From Cohnella candidum (lineage in GTDB: Bacteria > Bacillota > Bacilli > Paenibacillales > Paenibacillaceae), in assembly GCF_003713065.1 (NCBI RefSeq), contig NZ_CP033433.1:2515001-2579000 (forward strand): a stretch of 64,000 bases of DNA, written 5' to 3'. The notes under the pieces are model-generated. The model saw only the letters and a program-made list of their open reading frames with translations, ran no database searches and was not told the origin of the DNA. The position numbers and the translations under genes are program-made. Position 1 is the stretch's first letter. Each line of letters begins with the position of its first letter. Of this stretch, positions 1 to 8,702 are shown one piece after another.

Positions 1-687
1 CTCATGTCCCAGTCCGACGCCGGTATGGGCGCCTTCGATCAGCCCCGGCAAATCGGCCATGACGAAGCTCCGGTCGTCTCCCAAATCCACGACGCCCAAA
101 TTCGGCGTGAGCGTCGTGAAATGGTACGCGCCGATTTTCGGGCGCGCGCCGGAGACGACCGACAACAGCGTCGATTTGCCGACGCTGGGAAACCCGACGA
201 GGCCGACGTCGGCCATGACCTTCAGCTCCAGCACGACCCAGCGCTCCTGGCCTTCTTCGCCGTTCTCGGCGATCGCCGGAGCCGGGTTGTTGGGCGCCCG
301 GAAGCGGGTGTTGCCCCTGCCGCCGCGGCCGCCTTTGGCGATGACGACCTCTTGGCCGTGGCGGGTGAGATCCGCGATGACTTCCCCGGTATCGTCATCG
401 GTGACGATCGTTCCGGGAGGCACCCGGACCACGAGGTCATCGGCGTTCGCTCCGTGCTGCGACTTGTTTCGTCCTTTTTCCCCGCGGGGCGCCTTGAAAT
501 GCTTCTGGTAACGGAAGTCCATGAGCGTGCGCAAGCCTTCGTCCACCTTGAATACGACGTCGCCTCCATCGCCTCCGTCGCCGCCCGCCGGACCGCCTTC
601 CGGCACGTACAGCTCGCGCCGGAAGGCGACCAATCCGTCGCCCCCGTCGCCGCCTTTTACAAACACTTTCGCTTTATCCACAAACAT
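1..687 (-). CDS. obg: GTPase Obg (ObgE/CgtA), 3' part missing
   Basis: Ribosome-associated GTPase needed for 50S assembly and linked in Bacillus to stress and sporulation signalling. 229 codons are visible, from the ATG at 685-687 to the window edge. The N-terminal Obg fold shows the typical glycine-rich segments (GGDGGDG twice in the first 45 residues, later GGRGGRGN). It is followed by the G domain with the P-loop GFPSVGKST and the G3 motif DLPGLIEG near the cut. The remaining G4/G5 motifs and any C-terminal OCT domain lie outside the window. It starts 16 nt after the spo0B stop, so the two are probably co-transcribed, as in B. subtilis. Confidence 0.97.
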   Translation of the reverse strand, partial: MFVDKAKVFVKGGDGGDGLVAFRRELYVPEGGPAGGDGGDGGDVVFKVDEGLRTLMDFRYQKHFKAPRGEKGRNKSQHGANADDLVVRVPPGTIVTDDDTGEVIADLTRHGQEVVIAKGGRGGRGNTRFRAPNNPAPAIAENGEEGQERWVVLELKVMADVGLVGFPSVGKSTLLSVVSGARPKIGAYHFTTLTPNLGVVDLGDDRSFVMADLPGLIEGAHTGVGLGHE

Positions 688-703
688 GATGAGTTCAGCT
701 CCG

Positions 704-1483
704 TTAGCTCCGTAATGCGGTCAGAGGGAAAGTGACGAGCATCTGCCGGGCTCCGCCCCGCGCTCCCTCCCCGTCCTCTTTGACTTCCGTCCACCGGCCC
801 AGACCGTGAAGCAGGCTCTCCGCTTCTCCCGACAGGCTCTGTCCCGACGACCATTCCCCTTCGTAAACGAGCTCCACGCGCAAGGCTTCCTCCGTCCGAA
901 GAAACGACACCCGGAGCACGTTTTCCCCCGCGGACGAGGGGGCTGCCCGGTAACGGATCGCGTTGATCAGTCCGATCAGGCCGGCGGCGAGCTTGTCCGC
1001 ATCCACCGGAAGCCGGTCGAGACACACGCCTTCCCCTACGTTCACGTCCAGCCGTACGTGGTCGCAGATTGTCCGGAAGGAAAGCAGGTAGGTCGACAAT
1101 TCGGCATTCCCCAGCTGGGACACCTTACTGTCCTTCTCCATCCGCTCCCTTATTCTGTCCACGATTTGGACCGCATTATCGGGTTTATTCAATCTTAAGT
1201 ATCCGTACAAAATCTGCAGATCGTTCATCCAGTCGTGGCGGTGGTGGCTCAGCGTACGAATGGCGGACAGCCGGGCATGGTCGAGCATCCGGATGCTTCG
1301 TTCCGTCCACTTGCGCTTGGCCCATGCCGTGTACAGGGCGAAAGCGGCCAGCACCCATGCGATAAACAAAACCTCCGGCCACCACGATTCCCGCCATACG
1401 AACACGGCCGCAGCGGGAATCGCCGTCGACGCGATCGCCGCGATCCCCCATCGGGTACCGTTTTCAGGAAACGCAGGACGCAA
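704..1483 (-). CDS. spo0B: Sporulation initiation phosphotransferase Spo0B, membrane-anchored form
   Basis: Phosphorelay protein that passes phosphate from Spo0F to Spo0A. The conserved box [11 protein letters not shown] is present, and His83 of this 259-residue reading aligns with the phosphorylated His30 of B. subtilis Spo0B. A degenerate kinase-like C-terminal half follows. Unlike the soluble B. subtilis protein (about 190 aa) it has about 55 extra N-terminal residues holding two hydrophobic stretches (about residues 11-30 and 36-55), so it is predicted to be membrane-anchored. The start is TTG, with GGAAGG about 10 nt upstream; no better start is visible. It follows the rpmA terminator and precedes obg. 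The call rests on the H-box and on its place between rpmA and obg. Confidence 0.9.
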   Translation of the reverse strand: MRPAFPENGTRWGIAAIASTAIPAAAVFVWRESWWPEVLFIAWVLAAFALYTAWAKRKWTERSIRMLDHARLSAIRTLSHHRHDWMNDLQILYGYLRLNKPDNAVQIVDRIRERMEKDSKVSQLGNAELSTYLLSFRTICDHVRLDVNVGEGVCLDRLPVDADKLAAGLIGLINAIRYRAAPSSAGENVLRVSFLRTEEALRVELVYEGEWSSGQSLSGEAESLLHGLGRWTEVKEDGEGARGGARQMLVTFPLTALRS

Positions 1484-1538
1484 GCCCCTTCATCCTTCCT
1501 TCAGTAGAACTGCAACGCCTGCTAACTTACTTATAAAG

Positions 1539-1569
1539 CAAAAACCCCGGCCGCAATCGCCGGCCGGGA
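1539..1569 (-). terminator. Rho-independent terminator after rpmA
   Basis: On the minus strand a GC-rich stem (CCCGGCCG pairing with CGGCCGGG, 7-nt loop) is followed directly by TTTTTGC. It closes the rplU-prp-rpmA operon and separates it from spo0B. Confidence 0.85.
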
Positions 1570-1581
1570 TTCTGGTTGCTA

Positions 1582-1893
1582 TTAAACTTCAAGAGCAGCC
1601 GCAACGGGCGCTTGATCGGCGGGATAGACGCTGACTTTCTTGCGGTCGCGTCCCCAACGCTCGAACTTCACGACGCCTTCCACTTTCGCGAACAGCGTGT
1701 CGTCCTTGCCGATGCCGACGTTGGTACCCGGGTGGATCTTCGTGCCGCGCTGGCGAACGAGGATGCTGCCCGCGGTAACGGCTTGACCGTCCGCGCGTTT
1801 CGCGCCGAGACGCTTCGAATGGCTGTCGCGTCCGTTCTTGGTCGAGCCTACGCCTTTTTTCGAGGCGAACAACTGAAGATTCAGCTTCAACAT
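1582..1893 (-). CDS. rpmA: 50S ribosomal protein L27 with cleavable N-terminal extension
   Basis: Large-subunit protein whose N terminus reaches the peptidyl-transferase centre. The 103-residue product begins [10 protein letters not shown] and then [14 protein letters not shown]. The first nine or ten residues are the Firmicute-type extension ending in LQLFA, which is removed by the protease Prp, encoded immediately upstream (established for Staphylococcus and close relatives). The start is the ATG at 1891-1893, preceded by AGGAGGTAGACACC; an in-frame upstream extension is not supported. The gap from prp is 16 nt. A strong terminator follows. Confidence 0.98.
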   Translation of the reverse strand: MLKLNLQLFASKKGVGSTKNGRDSHSKRLGAKRADGQAVTAGSILVRQRGTKIHPGTNVGIGKDDTLFAKVEGVVKFERWGRDRKKVSVYPADQAPVAAALEV

Positions 1894-1909
1894 GGTGTCT
1901 ACCTCCTCT

Positions 1910-2242
1910 TTACATGATGACTTCTTGTATTTGCACGTACGTTCCGTACTCATCCGCAATGGTTTCCAGCGAGACGACCATTCCTTCCAGCAGCAGCTGC
2001 ACCCGCCCGTCCAGCTCCGGATCACCGCCGTATGGCGTTTCCGCGCTGAGCCAACCGTTCTGCACCTTTGCCTTCGGAACGAGTCCCGTCAGCTTCTCGA
2101 CCGCGTTGACGGCTCCGACGGTAACCGCCGAAACGCCCGCGCAGACGATGTCTTTGCCGGGATCGTCATACCCCGCATGACCCGAAACGGAAAACCTCCG
2201 GATCCGGCCCGCTTCACCGCGTTCGATCGTGACCTTAATCAT
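1910..2242 (-). CDS. prp: Ribosomal-processing cysteine protease Prp (YsxB)
   Basis: Small cysteine protease (110 aa) that removes the N-terminal extension of L27, a step essential for ribosome function in the Firmicutes that carry it. The catalytic pair is visible as His22 in SGHAG and Cys34 in [10 protein letters not shown], at the same numbering as the characterised enzyme. The gene lies between rplU (3-nt gap) and rpmA (16-nt gap), the usual order. Its presence agrees with the cleavable LQLFA extension on the L27 encoded next door. Confidence 0.96.
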   Translation of the reverse strand: MIKVTIERGEAGRIRRFSVSGHAGYDDPGKDIVCAGVSAVTVGAVNAVEKLTGLVPKAKVQNGWLSAETPYGGDPELDGRVQLLLEGMVVSLETIADEYGTYVQIQEVIM

Positions 2243-2245
2243 GGC

Positions 2246-2557
2246 TTACGCCTTGATGGCTTCGATCGTCACTTTCGTGTACGGCTGGCGATGGCCTTGC
2301 TTGCGATGGTAGTTCTTCTTCGGCTTGTACTTGTAGACGATGACTTTCTCGCCTTTGACATGCTTCTCGACTTTGCCCGTTACCGTGGCGCCTGCTACGA
2401 GCGGGCTGCCGGCGTTCAGGCCGTTGTCTCCGGATACGGCCAACACGCGGTCAAACGTGATGCTGTCGCCTTCGTTCGCGGACAGTTTCTCCACGAAGAT
2501 GACGTCGCCTGCTTGAACCTTGTATTGCTTGCCGCCGGTTTCGATAATCGCGTACAT
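2246..2557 (-). CDS. rplU: 50S ribosomal protein L21
   Basis: Large-subunit ribosomal protein, first gene of the rplU-prp-rpmA operon. The 103-residue product starts [15 protein letters not shown] and ends VTIEAIKA, full length for the family. The ATG at 2555-2557 is preferred over the in-frame GTG three codons earlier because GGGGAGG lies at normal distance from the ATG. Its 5' leader and promoter are annotated separately. Confidence 0.98.
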   Translation of the reverse strand: MYAIIETGGKQYKVQAGDVIFVEKLSANEGDSITFDRVLAVSGDNGLNAGSPLVAGATVTGKVEKHVKGEKVIVYKYKPKKNYHRKQGHRQPYTKVTIEAIKA

Positions 2558-2663
2558 CTGGTGCACCTCCCCATACTTAAGACTCGCCTAGCAAGGTGCC
2601 GGACGAACCGGGCTTCTTAACCTTGTGTAGTGCGGTTTCCGCATGCAAACCCTTTGCACGCAC
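2558..2663 (-). promoter_or_regulatory. Probable L21 leader in the rplU 5' UTR
   Basis: About 100 nt separate the predicted transcription start from rplU, and the segment contains GC-rich self-complementary pieces. Firmicute rplU mRNAs commonly carry a conserved autoregulatory L21 leader, so this stretch is the expected place for it. I did not match a specific consensus, so the assignment rests on position. A covariance-model search would settle it. Confidence 0.5.
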
Positions 2664-2669
2664 TCAAAC

Positions 2670-2698
2670 ATATTATCATACCGATTGCCCAATTTCAA
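2670..2698 (-). promoter_or_regulatory. SigmaA-type promoter of rplU-prp-rpmA
   Basis: On the minus strand TTGAAA (2693-2698) and TAATAT (2670-2675) are separated by exactly 17 nt. This is close to the vegetative consensus and sits about 110 nt upstream of rplU. Confidence 0.75.
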
Positions 2699-2716
2699 TC
2701 TTTTCATAACAGGAGA

Positions 2717-3955
2717 TTAACGGGCGGTGATTTTGCCTCTCCCTTTGCAAGTCGGACACGTTTCGAGAAAATAGCTCGATACGCTCTCCCGGGCTTTCTT
2801 GCGCGTGATCTCCAGAAGCCCGAGCCTCGTCCAGCCGACGACCTGGCATTTGGTGCGGTCGCGGCGAATCGTCGCTTCCAGCCTGGCCACGACTTGCTGC
2901 CGATGCTCATCGGTTTCCATATCGATGAAATCCACGATAATGATGCCGCCGAGATCCCGCAGGCGGAGCAGCCTGGCGATTTCTTCCGCCGCCTCCAGGT
3001 TCGTCCGGAACACCGTCTCCTCGAGGTCGACCGAGCCGGTGAATTTGCCCGTGTTCACGTCGACGACGGTGAGGGCTTCCGTATGGTCCCAAACGAGATA
3101 ACCGCCGCTTTCGAGCCGCACTTGCGGCTGGAAAGCTTTGTCCGCCTGCTCCTTGATTCCGTACCGCTCGAACAAGGGCGGCGCCGCCTCGCCGTACAGG
3201 CGCAGCCGGTTTTCGAGACCCGGAGCCGCCTGGCGCAAATACGCCCTCGCTTCCTCCAAAGAAGCCCGATCGTCGAAAATGAGCTCTTCGGTATCGGGCG
3301 TGACGATATCCCTCACCATGCGGCGGATCAAACCGGAATCCCGGTGCAGCTCGGCCGGCGCCGACCATTCGGCACCCCGGCGTTCCGCGTCCCGCCAGCT
3401 TCTCCGCAGTTCGTCCAAGTCCGCGGCCAGCGCATCCCGGCTCACCCCTTCGGCGTTCGTCCTCAGGATGATCCCCTCGCCGGATGAACGGAGCTCTTCC
3501 GCCAACGTACGCAGCCGGCTCCTTTCCGATTCGGATTCGATTTTCTTGGAAATGCCGACGTAATCGGCATGCGGCATGTAGACGAGCCAGCGCCCCGGCA
3601 GCGTGAAATGGGTCGTGACGCGCGCGCCCTTGCCGCCGAGCGGTTCCTTCATGATCTGAACGAGCAATTCGTCTCCCGGCGACAACAGTTCCGAAATGGA
3701 AGGCTTGTCCTTCGGCTGCTTCTCCAAATGGTGGTGCAGCGCGTCATCCACGTACAGGAAGGCGTTCTTGGGCAAGCCGATGTCGACGAACGCCGCCTGC
3801 ATGCCGGGCAGCACGTTGACCACCCGGCCCTTGTACAAATTGCCGACGAGGGAATCCCGTTCCGACTTCTCCACGCTCAGCTCGGTGAGCCGGCCGTTTT
3901 CGAGCAGGGCCATTTGCGTCAGGTTTCCCGCGTGATGGACATACAGCTGCTTCAT
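2717..3955 (-). CDS. rng: Ribonuclease G/E family endoribonuclease
   Basis: Endoribonuclease for RNA processing and decay. The 412-residue protein has an S1-like RNA-binding region (about residues 37-125), the DNase I-like catalytic core with metal-ligand aspartates in VDVNTG (Asp299) and VDFIDM (Asp342), and a Zn-link motif CPTCKG at residues 400-405. The length fits RNase G or the catalytic half of RNase E; there is no scaffold tail. It lies 36 nt downstream of spoIVFB and upstream of the rplU promoter. B. subtilis lacks this gene and uses RNase Y, but some other Firmicutes have it at this locus. Confidence 0.93.
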   Translation of the reverse strand: MKQLYVHHAGNLTQMALLENGRLTELSVEKSERDSLVGNLYKGRVVNVLPGMQAAFVDIGLPKNAFLYVDDALHHHLEKQPKDKPSISELLSPGDELLVQIMKEPLGGKGARVTTHFTLPGRWLVYMPHADYVGISKKIESESERSRLRTLAEELRSSGEGIILRTNAEGVSRDALAADLDELRRSWRDAERRGAEWSAPAELHRDSGLIRRMVRDIVTPDTEELIFDDRASLEEARAYLRQAAPGLENRLRLYGEAAPPLFERYGIKEQADKAFQPQVRLESGGYLVWDHTEALTVVDVNTGKFTGSVDLEETVFRTNLEAAEEIARLLRLRDLGGIIIVDFIDMETDEHRQQVVARLEATIRRDRTKCQVVGWTRLGLLEITRKKARESVSSYFLETCPTCKGRGKITAR

Positions 3956-3991
3956 GCCGCCCTCCGATCGCCGTGCTTTTTTCTTTTTATT

Positions 3992-4867
3992 TTACATGAA
4001 ATAGCGGAAATCCGCATTCCCCGGCGTCAATCGGCTCAAGATCCCGTCGATGACGATGCCCTCCGGCACGACCTTGGCGACGCGTCCCTGTTTCATGATA
4101 TAGACGAGATGGTAGCCCTCCTTCATGAACAAGCGCAGCGCGGCGGAAACCGGCCGGGTTTCCGCGATCACGATCGGCCTCGCGAGCGCGCCCGCGTCGA
4201 AATGGCGTTCCGACCTGCGTGCCCTGTGCATCAGGAACCGCAGGAAAACGAACGGTACGTTGCGCATATGGCTCCAATTCGAAAAACATAAAAAAAGGCC
4301 GATCGCAAGCAAGTTCAATTGAAGCAAGCCGCCGAACAGAAGTGGGGCGAACGCGGCCAGAACCAGCAGCGCGCTGAACGCGAGGCTGATTCTGGCGCAC
4401 CAAACCAGCGTCCGGTGGTAGGGGACGAAGAGACTCAACCACGCTTGGAACAGCTTGCCGCCGTCCAGGGGCAAAATGGGCAGGAGGTTGAAACAGCATA
4501 TCAGGAGGTTGGCACGCACGAATTCCTCCGCCCACCCCCCGTCGATCCATCCGGCCTGCCACATGCCCCAGCCGGCAACCGCCATCCATACGTTCTGGAG
4601 GGGGCCGGCAATCGCCACCCACACCTCTTCGCGAACCGGCATCGCCCCGGCTTCCTCTACCTCGGCGACGCCCCCGAACGGAAGCAGCTTCACTTCCGTA
4701 ACCGTCCAGCCGAATCCCATCGCGGCGGCCACGTGTCCCAATTCATGAAGAAGCACGATCGTGAACAGAACGGCGAGCTCCAAAAAGCGGCCCGTCGCCA
4801 CCGAGGCCAACATGACCAGCACGAACAGCGGATGAAGCCGAAACTCGATGCCTCGCCATTTAATCAA
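3992..4867 (-). CDS. spoIVFB: Stage IV sporulation protein FB, site-2-type metalloprotease
   Basis: Intramembrane zinc metalloprotease (M50) that in B. subtilis cleaves pro-sigmaK in the outer forespore membrane. The 291-residue product has the zinc motif HELGH at residues 41-45 and the third-ligand motif NLLPILPLDGG at 127-137 (Asp135), both within hydrophobic segments. A soluble C-terminal tail of about 90 residues resembles the CBS-like region of SpoIVFB. The start is a TTG overlapping the last 8 nt of spoIVFA, which implies translational coupling. Position beside spoIVFA makes SpoIVFB more likely than another M50 protease. Confidence 0.95.
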   Translation of the reverse strand: MIKWRGIEFRLHPLFVLVMLASVATGRFLELAVLFTIVLLHELGHVAAAMGFGWTVTEVKLLPFGGVAEVEEAGAMPVREEVWVAIAGPLQNVWMAVAGWGMWQAGWIDGGWAEEFVRANLLICCFNLLPILPLDGGKLFQAWLSLFVPYHRTLVWCARISLAFSALLVLAAFAPLLFGGLLQLNLLAIGLFLCFSNWSHMRNVPFVFLRFLMHRARRSERHFDAGALARPIVIAETRPVSAALRLFMKEGYHLVYIMKQGRVAKVVPEGIVIDGILSRLTPGNADFRYFM

Positions 4868-5897
4868 ACGGCACCACTTCCGCGGGATCCACGGTTTTGC
4901 CGTTTTGCTTCACCGCGAAATACAGCAGGCTCTCCCCGCCTTTATCGAGCGGCGCCGGGATGACGCCGAGCTTCTGTCCCGCTTCCACCCAATCGTTCGG
5001 CTGCACGGCCGGCTTTTCCAGGTTTCCGTATATGGTGACGATCCGGCCTGCGTGCTGAACGAGCACCGTCGCCTTTCCGTCGTCCTCTTTGGCGACTTGC
5101 AGCACCCTTCCGGAGTACACGGCGTTCACCGGCTCTCCGCCGGGCGCGGCGATCCGTACCCCGCTCCCGTCCTGGGCGAACGTTTGGACCAAGCGGCCGT
5201 CCGTCGGCAGCAGCGCCTCGCTTTTCTTCCAGCCCCCGAACACGGCCTGCGATTCCCCTTTGGCGCGGAACATCGGAAGGAAAGACGGAGAACCGCCGAA
5301 AGTTTGCTCGTACCAAACCTCTACCGCCTGGAAGTCCATGTCGCGGGTCACCGCGTCCGCCGTCCAAGAGCGTGCCGCTTCGCTGCCGGGCAGATCGGAA
5401 TGGAACCAAACCCAGGCCCCGCCGAACAGCACGGCTGCCGCGGCAAGCCGAACCGCGAAGCCGGACGCCAGCCGGGACAAGTAGGTTTTGTCCGACCCCG
5501 AGGAGTGCGGAGGCATTGACGTCGGGGACAGTCCGCCGACGCCTCGCCAAGAAGGCCCGGCTTGGTCCCTTCGCTTCTGCTGCTCCTTCCACCATTTCTC
5601 CGGATCAAGCTCGTGTCCGTCTGTGTGAGGCTGCGGTTGTACGGTTCTCTCCGGGACTGGGGGAAACAGGGCGTCCTCCCGGCCGGGGCGGGACGATGGC
5701 TGGCTGGTGTCGGCGTGCGGGAACAATTCCTGAATATTGGTTTTCCGAGGCCGCTCGGCCATGTCCGTGGATTCGAAGGCCGCAGGTGAATCCGCCGCGT
5801 GCAGGTCCCCGGCCCCGTTCTCCCCTGCCGGACGCTGTCCGATCAGTTGAACGATGCGCTCCCGCCTTCTGCGGCGGACGTTGTCGCGGATCTCCAT
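4860..5897 (-). CDS. spoIVFA: Stage IV sporulation protein FA (M23-like, probably non-catalytic)
   Basis: Partner that holds SpoIVFB inactive and in place at the forespore membrane until the SpoIVB signal arrives. This 345-residue protein has an Arg-rich N terminus, a long charged and Pro-rich cytoplasmic region, one membrane segment (roughly residues 155-175), and a C-terminal LytM/M23-like domain (about the last 100 residues, with HAGRIVTIYGNL). The final H-x-H metal motif expected in active M23 enzymes is absent (FAVKQNG in its place), so it is likely a binding rather than a cutting domain. AAGGGAGGG precedes the ATG. It overlaps spoIVFB by 8 nt. Confidence 0.92.
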   Translation of the reverse strand: MEIRDNVRRRRRERIVQLIGQRPAGENGAGDLHAADSPAAFESTDMAERPRKTNIQELFPHADTSQPSSRPGREDALFPPVPERTVQPQPHTDGHELDPEKWWKEQQKRRDQAGPSWRGVGGLSPTSMPPHSSGSDKTYLSRLASGFAVRLAAAAVLFGGAWVWFHSDLPGSEAARSWTADAVTRDMDFQAVEVWYEQTFGGSPSFLPMFRAKGESQAVFGGWKKSEALLPTDGRLVQTFAQDGSGVRIAAPGGEPVNAVYSGRVLQVAKEDDGKATVLVQHAGRIVTIYGNLEKPAVQPNDWVEAGQKLGVIPAPLDKGGESLLYFAVKQNGKTVDPAEVVPFD

Positions 5898-5931
5898 GAC
5901 AAGCCCTCCCTTGTCCGCATTGATTACTATC

Positions 5932-5960
5932 AGCCTATGCGGGCAACCGGGGAATAGGAC
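5932..5960 (-). promoter_or_regulatory. Candidate sigmaE promoter of spoIVFA-spoIVFB
   Basis: Minus-strand GTCCTATT (5953-5960) and CATAGGCT (5932-5939) lie 13 nt apart. This resembles the mother-cell sigmaE pattern (ATATT-like -35, CATAcaaT-like -10), and spoIVF is sigmaE-dependent in B. subtilis. The match is partial. Confidence 0.4.
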
Positions 5961-5976
5961 AAATTCTCGCGAGCAA

Positions 5977-6005
5977 CAAAAAAACGCCGCGCTAGTCGCG
6001 CGACG
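5977..6005 (-). terminator. Rho-independent terminator after rodA
   Basis: On the minus strand GTCGCGCG-ACTA-GCGCGGC followed by a T7 run begins just past the rodA stop. It ends the mreB-to-rodA operon ahead of the spoIVF promoter. Confidence 0.85.
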
Positions 6006-6009
6006 CCGG

Positions 6010-7158
6010 TCAGGCTTCCACTTCGTATTTTTCCTGATGGGCCCGAATGCTGAAAATCAAACCGATGCAAGCCATGTTGAGCAGCAGAGAGGTGCCGCCG
6101 TAGCTGATGAACGGGAGCGTAATCCCCGTGATGGGCATGATCCCGATCATCATGCCGATGTTCTCGAAAATCTGGAACACCATCATGGTCGCGATCCCGA
6201 TAATGATGAACGAGCCTTTCAGATCATACGACTGGTAAGCGATGATGATCATCCGGTAAATGAAGAGGAAGTACAGAAGCAGCAGGAGCGCAGCCCCCTG
6301 GAATCCGAATTCCTCGCCGACGACGACGAAAATGGAATCCGAATACGGATACGGGATGAACTTGCGCTTTTTCGATTCGCCCTGCATGTACCCGTCCCCG
6401 GCCAACCCGCCGGAGCCGATCGCGATCTTGGCGTACTCGGACTGCCGCCGTTCGTCCGCCGACGCTTCCTCCGGATGGATATACGTGTTGATCCGCTGGT
6501 ACCAGTGCACTTTTTTGTGCGATTCCAGGTAGTCGTGGATTTGCGTGTTATACGTGTTGAACAGCGTTACGAAAAGAAGCAATCCGCCGACGACCACGGT
6601 CAATCCGATCATGACGTACGAGTAACGGACATTCCCGATCCATAACATGCCGAGCGTGATGAACACGTAGATGACCGCGTTCCCGAGGTCGGGCTGCACC
6701 ATGACGAGCGCGAAAGGAACGAGCGCCGTAAGCGCCACGACGAGAACGTCGCTCCTCATCCTCAAAGGATCGCCTTGACGGCGTCCCATGATTTTCGCAA
6801 TGGCGAGAATGAGGAACAGTTTCATGAATTCCGCCGGCTGGAATTTCAGGCCGCCGGGCAGCTCGAACCAGCTTCGCGCCCCGTTGATCGAAGGAGCGAG
6901 TTTAAACACCAACAGAAGCAGGATCAACCCGATCGCATACCAGACGTACCAGGTTTTGAGAAGCAGGCGGTAATCGAACAAGGTCATGAACAGGATAACC
7001 ACGAAACCGATGGCGTAGTAGATGAGCGTCTTGATGTCGTAGTGCAAATACAGCGGGTTGTCGTGCGTCGCGCTCCGGACCAGCAGCGTGCTGAAAATCA
7101 TCATGACGCCGAGGATCAGGAGCATCATCCAGTCCAATTTTTTCAGTTTGTTCAGCAA
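6010..7158 (-). CDS. rodA: SEDS family peptidoglycan polymerase, RodA-like
   Basis: Polytopic glycosyltransferase that polymerises peptidoglycan, here likely in the elongation machinery. The 382-residue protein has about ten hydrophobic segments and the SEDS motifs ARSWFELPG (around Trp97), FQPAEFMKLF, VQPDLG, YSDSIFVVVGEEFG (Asp274 at the position of the catalytic aspartate in the TDFIF motif) and the C-terminal PFISYGGTSLL. It is the last gene of mreBCD-minCD-rodA, 7 nt after minD, which favours RodA over FtsW. A terminator follows immediately. Confidence 0.92.
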   Translation of the reverse strand: MLNKLKKLDWMMLLILGVMMIFSTLLVRSATHDNPLYLHYDIKTLIYYAIGFVVILFMTLFDYRLLLKTWYVWYAIGLILLLLVFKLAPSINGARSWFELPGGLKFQPAEFMKLFLILAIAKIMGRRQGDPLRMRSDVLVVALTALVPFALVMVQPDLGNAVIYVFITLGMLWIGNVRYSYVMIGLTVVVGGLLLFVTLFNTYNTQIHDYLESHKKVHWYQRINTYIHPEEASADERRQSEYAKIAIGSGGLAGDGYMQGESKKRKFIPYPYSDSIFVVVGEEFGFQGAALLLLLYFLFIYRMIIIAYQSYDLKGSFIIIGIATMMVFQIFENIGMMIGIMPITGITLPFISYGGTSLLLNMACIGLIFSIRAHQEKYEVEA

Positions 7159-7165
7159 AGCCAGA

Positions 7166-7960
7166 TCATCCCATTCCCAAAAACTTCTTGACCCGGCGGA
7201 ACATTCCGGACTTTTCGTCCAATTGGAGAAGCGGAACGGTCTCGCCGAGAATCCGGCGGGCGATGTTGCGGTAGGCGATTGCGGCGCGGGACGAAGGGTT
7301 CATGACCGTCGGTTCGCCCGAATTCGCGGCTTTGATGACGAGCTCGTCGTCCGGCACGATGCCGAGAAGGTCGATGGCCAGCACTTGGCAAATGTCGTCG
7401 ATTTCCAGCATGTCGCCGCTCTTCAGCAGGTTCGGCCGGATCCGGTTGATGATCAGCTTCGGCGAAGCCATCTTCGACTTCTCCAGCAAGCCGATGACGC
7501 GGTCGGCATCGCGGACCGCCGCGTTCTCGGGCGTCGTCACGACGATCGCCTGGTCGGCGCCGGCCACGGCGTTCCGGAAACCTTGCTCGATGCCGGCAGG
7601 GCAGTCGATGATGACGTAATCGAAATCCGGCTTCAGGCTCTCGATGATTTGGCGAACCTGTTCCGGGGAAATGTCGTTCTTGTCCTTGGTTTGGGCCGCG
7701 GGAAGCATGTAGAGCTCGTCGAAGCGCTTATCTTTCACCAGCGCCTGGTTGACCCGGCAGCGTCCTTCCGCGACGTCGATCAGATCGTAAATGATCCGGT
7801 TTTCGAGACCCATCACCACATCCAGATTGCGCAATCCGATGTCGGTGTCGACCATACACACCTTTTTCCCCATCAGCGCAAGTGCCGTGCCCAGATTGGC
7901 CGACGTCGTGGTCTTGCCGACGCCTCCTTTGCCGGACGTCACCACAATCGCTTCTCCCAT
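7166..7960 (-). CDS. minD: Septum site-determining protein MinD
   Basis: Membrane-associated ATPase that positions the MinC inhibitor to prevent division near the poles. 264 residues; the deviant Walker A motif GKGGVGKTT is at residues 10-18, followed by NLGTALA and later VIIDCPAGIE. The C terminus MFRRVKKFLGMG is a short amphipathic helix typical of the membrane-targeting sequence. It starts 4 nt after the minC stop and lies 7 nt before rodA, all in one operon. Confidence 0.98.
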   Translation of the reverse strand: MGEAIVVTSGKGGVGKTTTSANLGTALALMGKKVCMVDTDIGLRNLDVVMGLENRIIYDLIDVAEGRCRVNQALVKDKRFDELYMLPAAQTKDKNDISPEQVRQIIESLKPDFDYVIIDCPAGIEQGFRNAVAGADQAIVVTTPENAAVRDADRVIGLLEKSKMASPKLIINRIRPNLLKSGDMLEIDDICQVLAIDLLGIVPDDELVIKAANSGEPTVMNPSSRAAIAYRNIARRILGETVPLLQLDEKSGMFRRVKKFLGMG

Positions 7961-7964
7961 GTTC

Positions 7965-8627
7965 CTACACTCCTTTGAACTGCATGACTTCTTTGCGATG
8001 GCGTCCGAGGCTCGACATTTTGTCGATCGCCATCGCGCCGTCGCGCAAGAACGCGTATTCCATCCAAGGTTCGGAAGAGGTCCACTCGTCCGGCGGTCTG
8101 CTGATCACGTCTGCGATCCGCAATTGGGTCGGCTTCATGAGCGAAGCCGCGATGATCGCGTTCTCGTTCCCCTCCGAGCCGGCGTGCGCGGTCCCCCTGA
8201 GAGCACCGAGCACGTAAATGTCTCCCGTGCAGCGCAGCGTGCCGCCGGGATTGACGTCTCCCATCAGCAGAAGATGCCCCTCGTATTCGACCGTTTGGCC
8301 CGATCGCACGATCCCGGTCATCGTATGGAGGACCGGCCTGTCGGCCTCATCCGGATCGGGCGGTACGGGGTCGCTTTCTATGGATTGCACGAGCAGGTTT
8401 CCTTGGCGTTTCAAAGCAGAACGGAGCTTTTCCTTGTCCTCTTCCCCCAATTGGCGGGAACCGAGTTTGAGGAAAACGTGAACGATCGGTCCGGTAAATT
8501 GCTGTTCATGCTTGTCGAGTTTGGCTTCCAGCTCTTCGAGCAGCTGTTCGAAGGGGGATTGGTCGTCAAGCAGGAACACCAAACCTTCTTTGACGCCTTT
8601 AATCGTAATGAGAGATTTGCCGGCCAA
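7965..8627 (-). CDS. minC: Septum site-determining protein MinC
   Basis: FtsZ polymerisation inhibitor that works with MinD. The 220-residue protein has the N-terminal MinC_N fold (about residues 1-100), a short Pro/Asp-rich linker (VPPDPDEAD), and the C-terminal beta-helix domain (from about 105, with HLLLMGDVNPGG and IYVLGALRGTAHAG), which binds MinD. The start is TTG at 8625-8627, set by GGGAGGA upstream; no ATG lies nearby. It precedes minD by 4 nt and follows mreD by about 75 nt. Confidence 0.96.
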   Translation of the reverse strand: MAGKSLITIKGVKEGLVFLLDDQSPFEQLLEELEAKLDKHEQQFTGPIVHVFLKLGSRQLGEEDKEKLRSALKRQGNLLVQSIESDPVPPDPDEADRPVLHTMTGIVRSGQTVEYEGHLLLMGDVNPGGTLRCTGDIYVLGALRGTAHAGSEGNENAIIAASLMKPTQLRIADVISRPPDEWTSSEPWMEYAFLRDGAMAIDKMSSLGRHRKEVMQFKGV

Positions 8628-8702
8628 TTGTCGTTCCTCCCTTAACGCTAGAAGAATTCAACCCGTGAAAGCCGAATTCCTGCCTCCGTGCGGCAATTCT
8701 CG

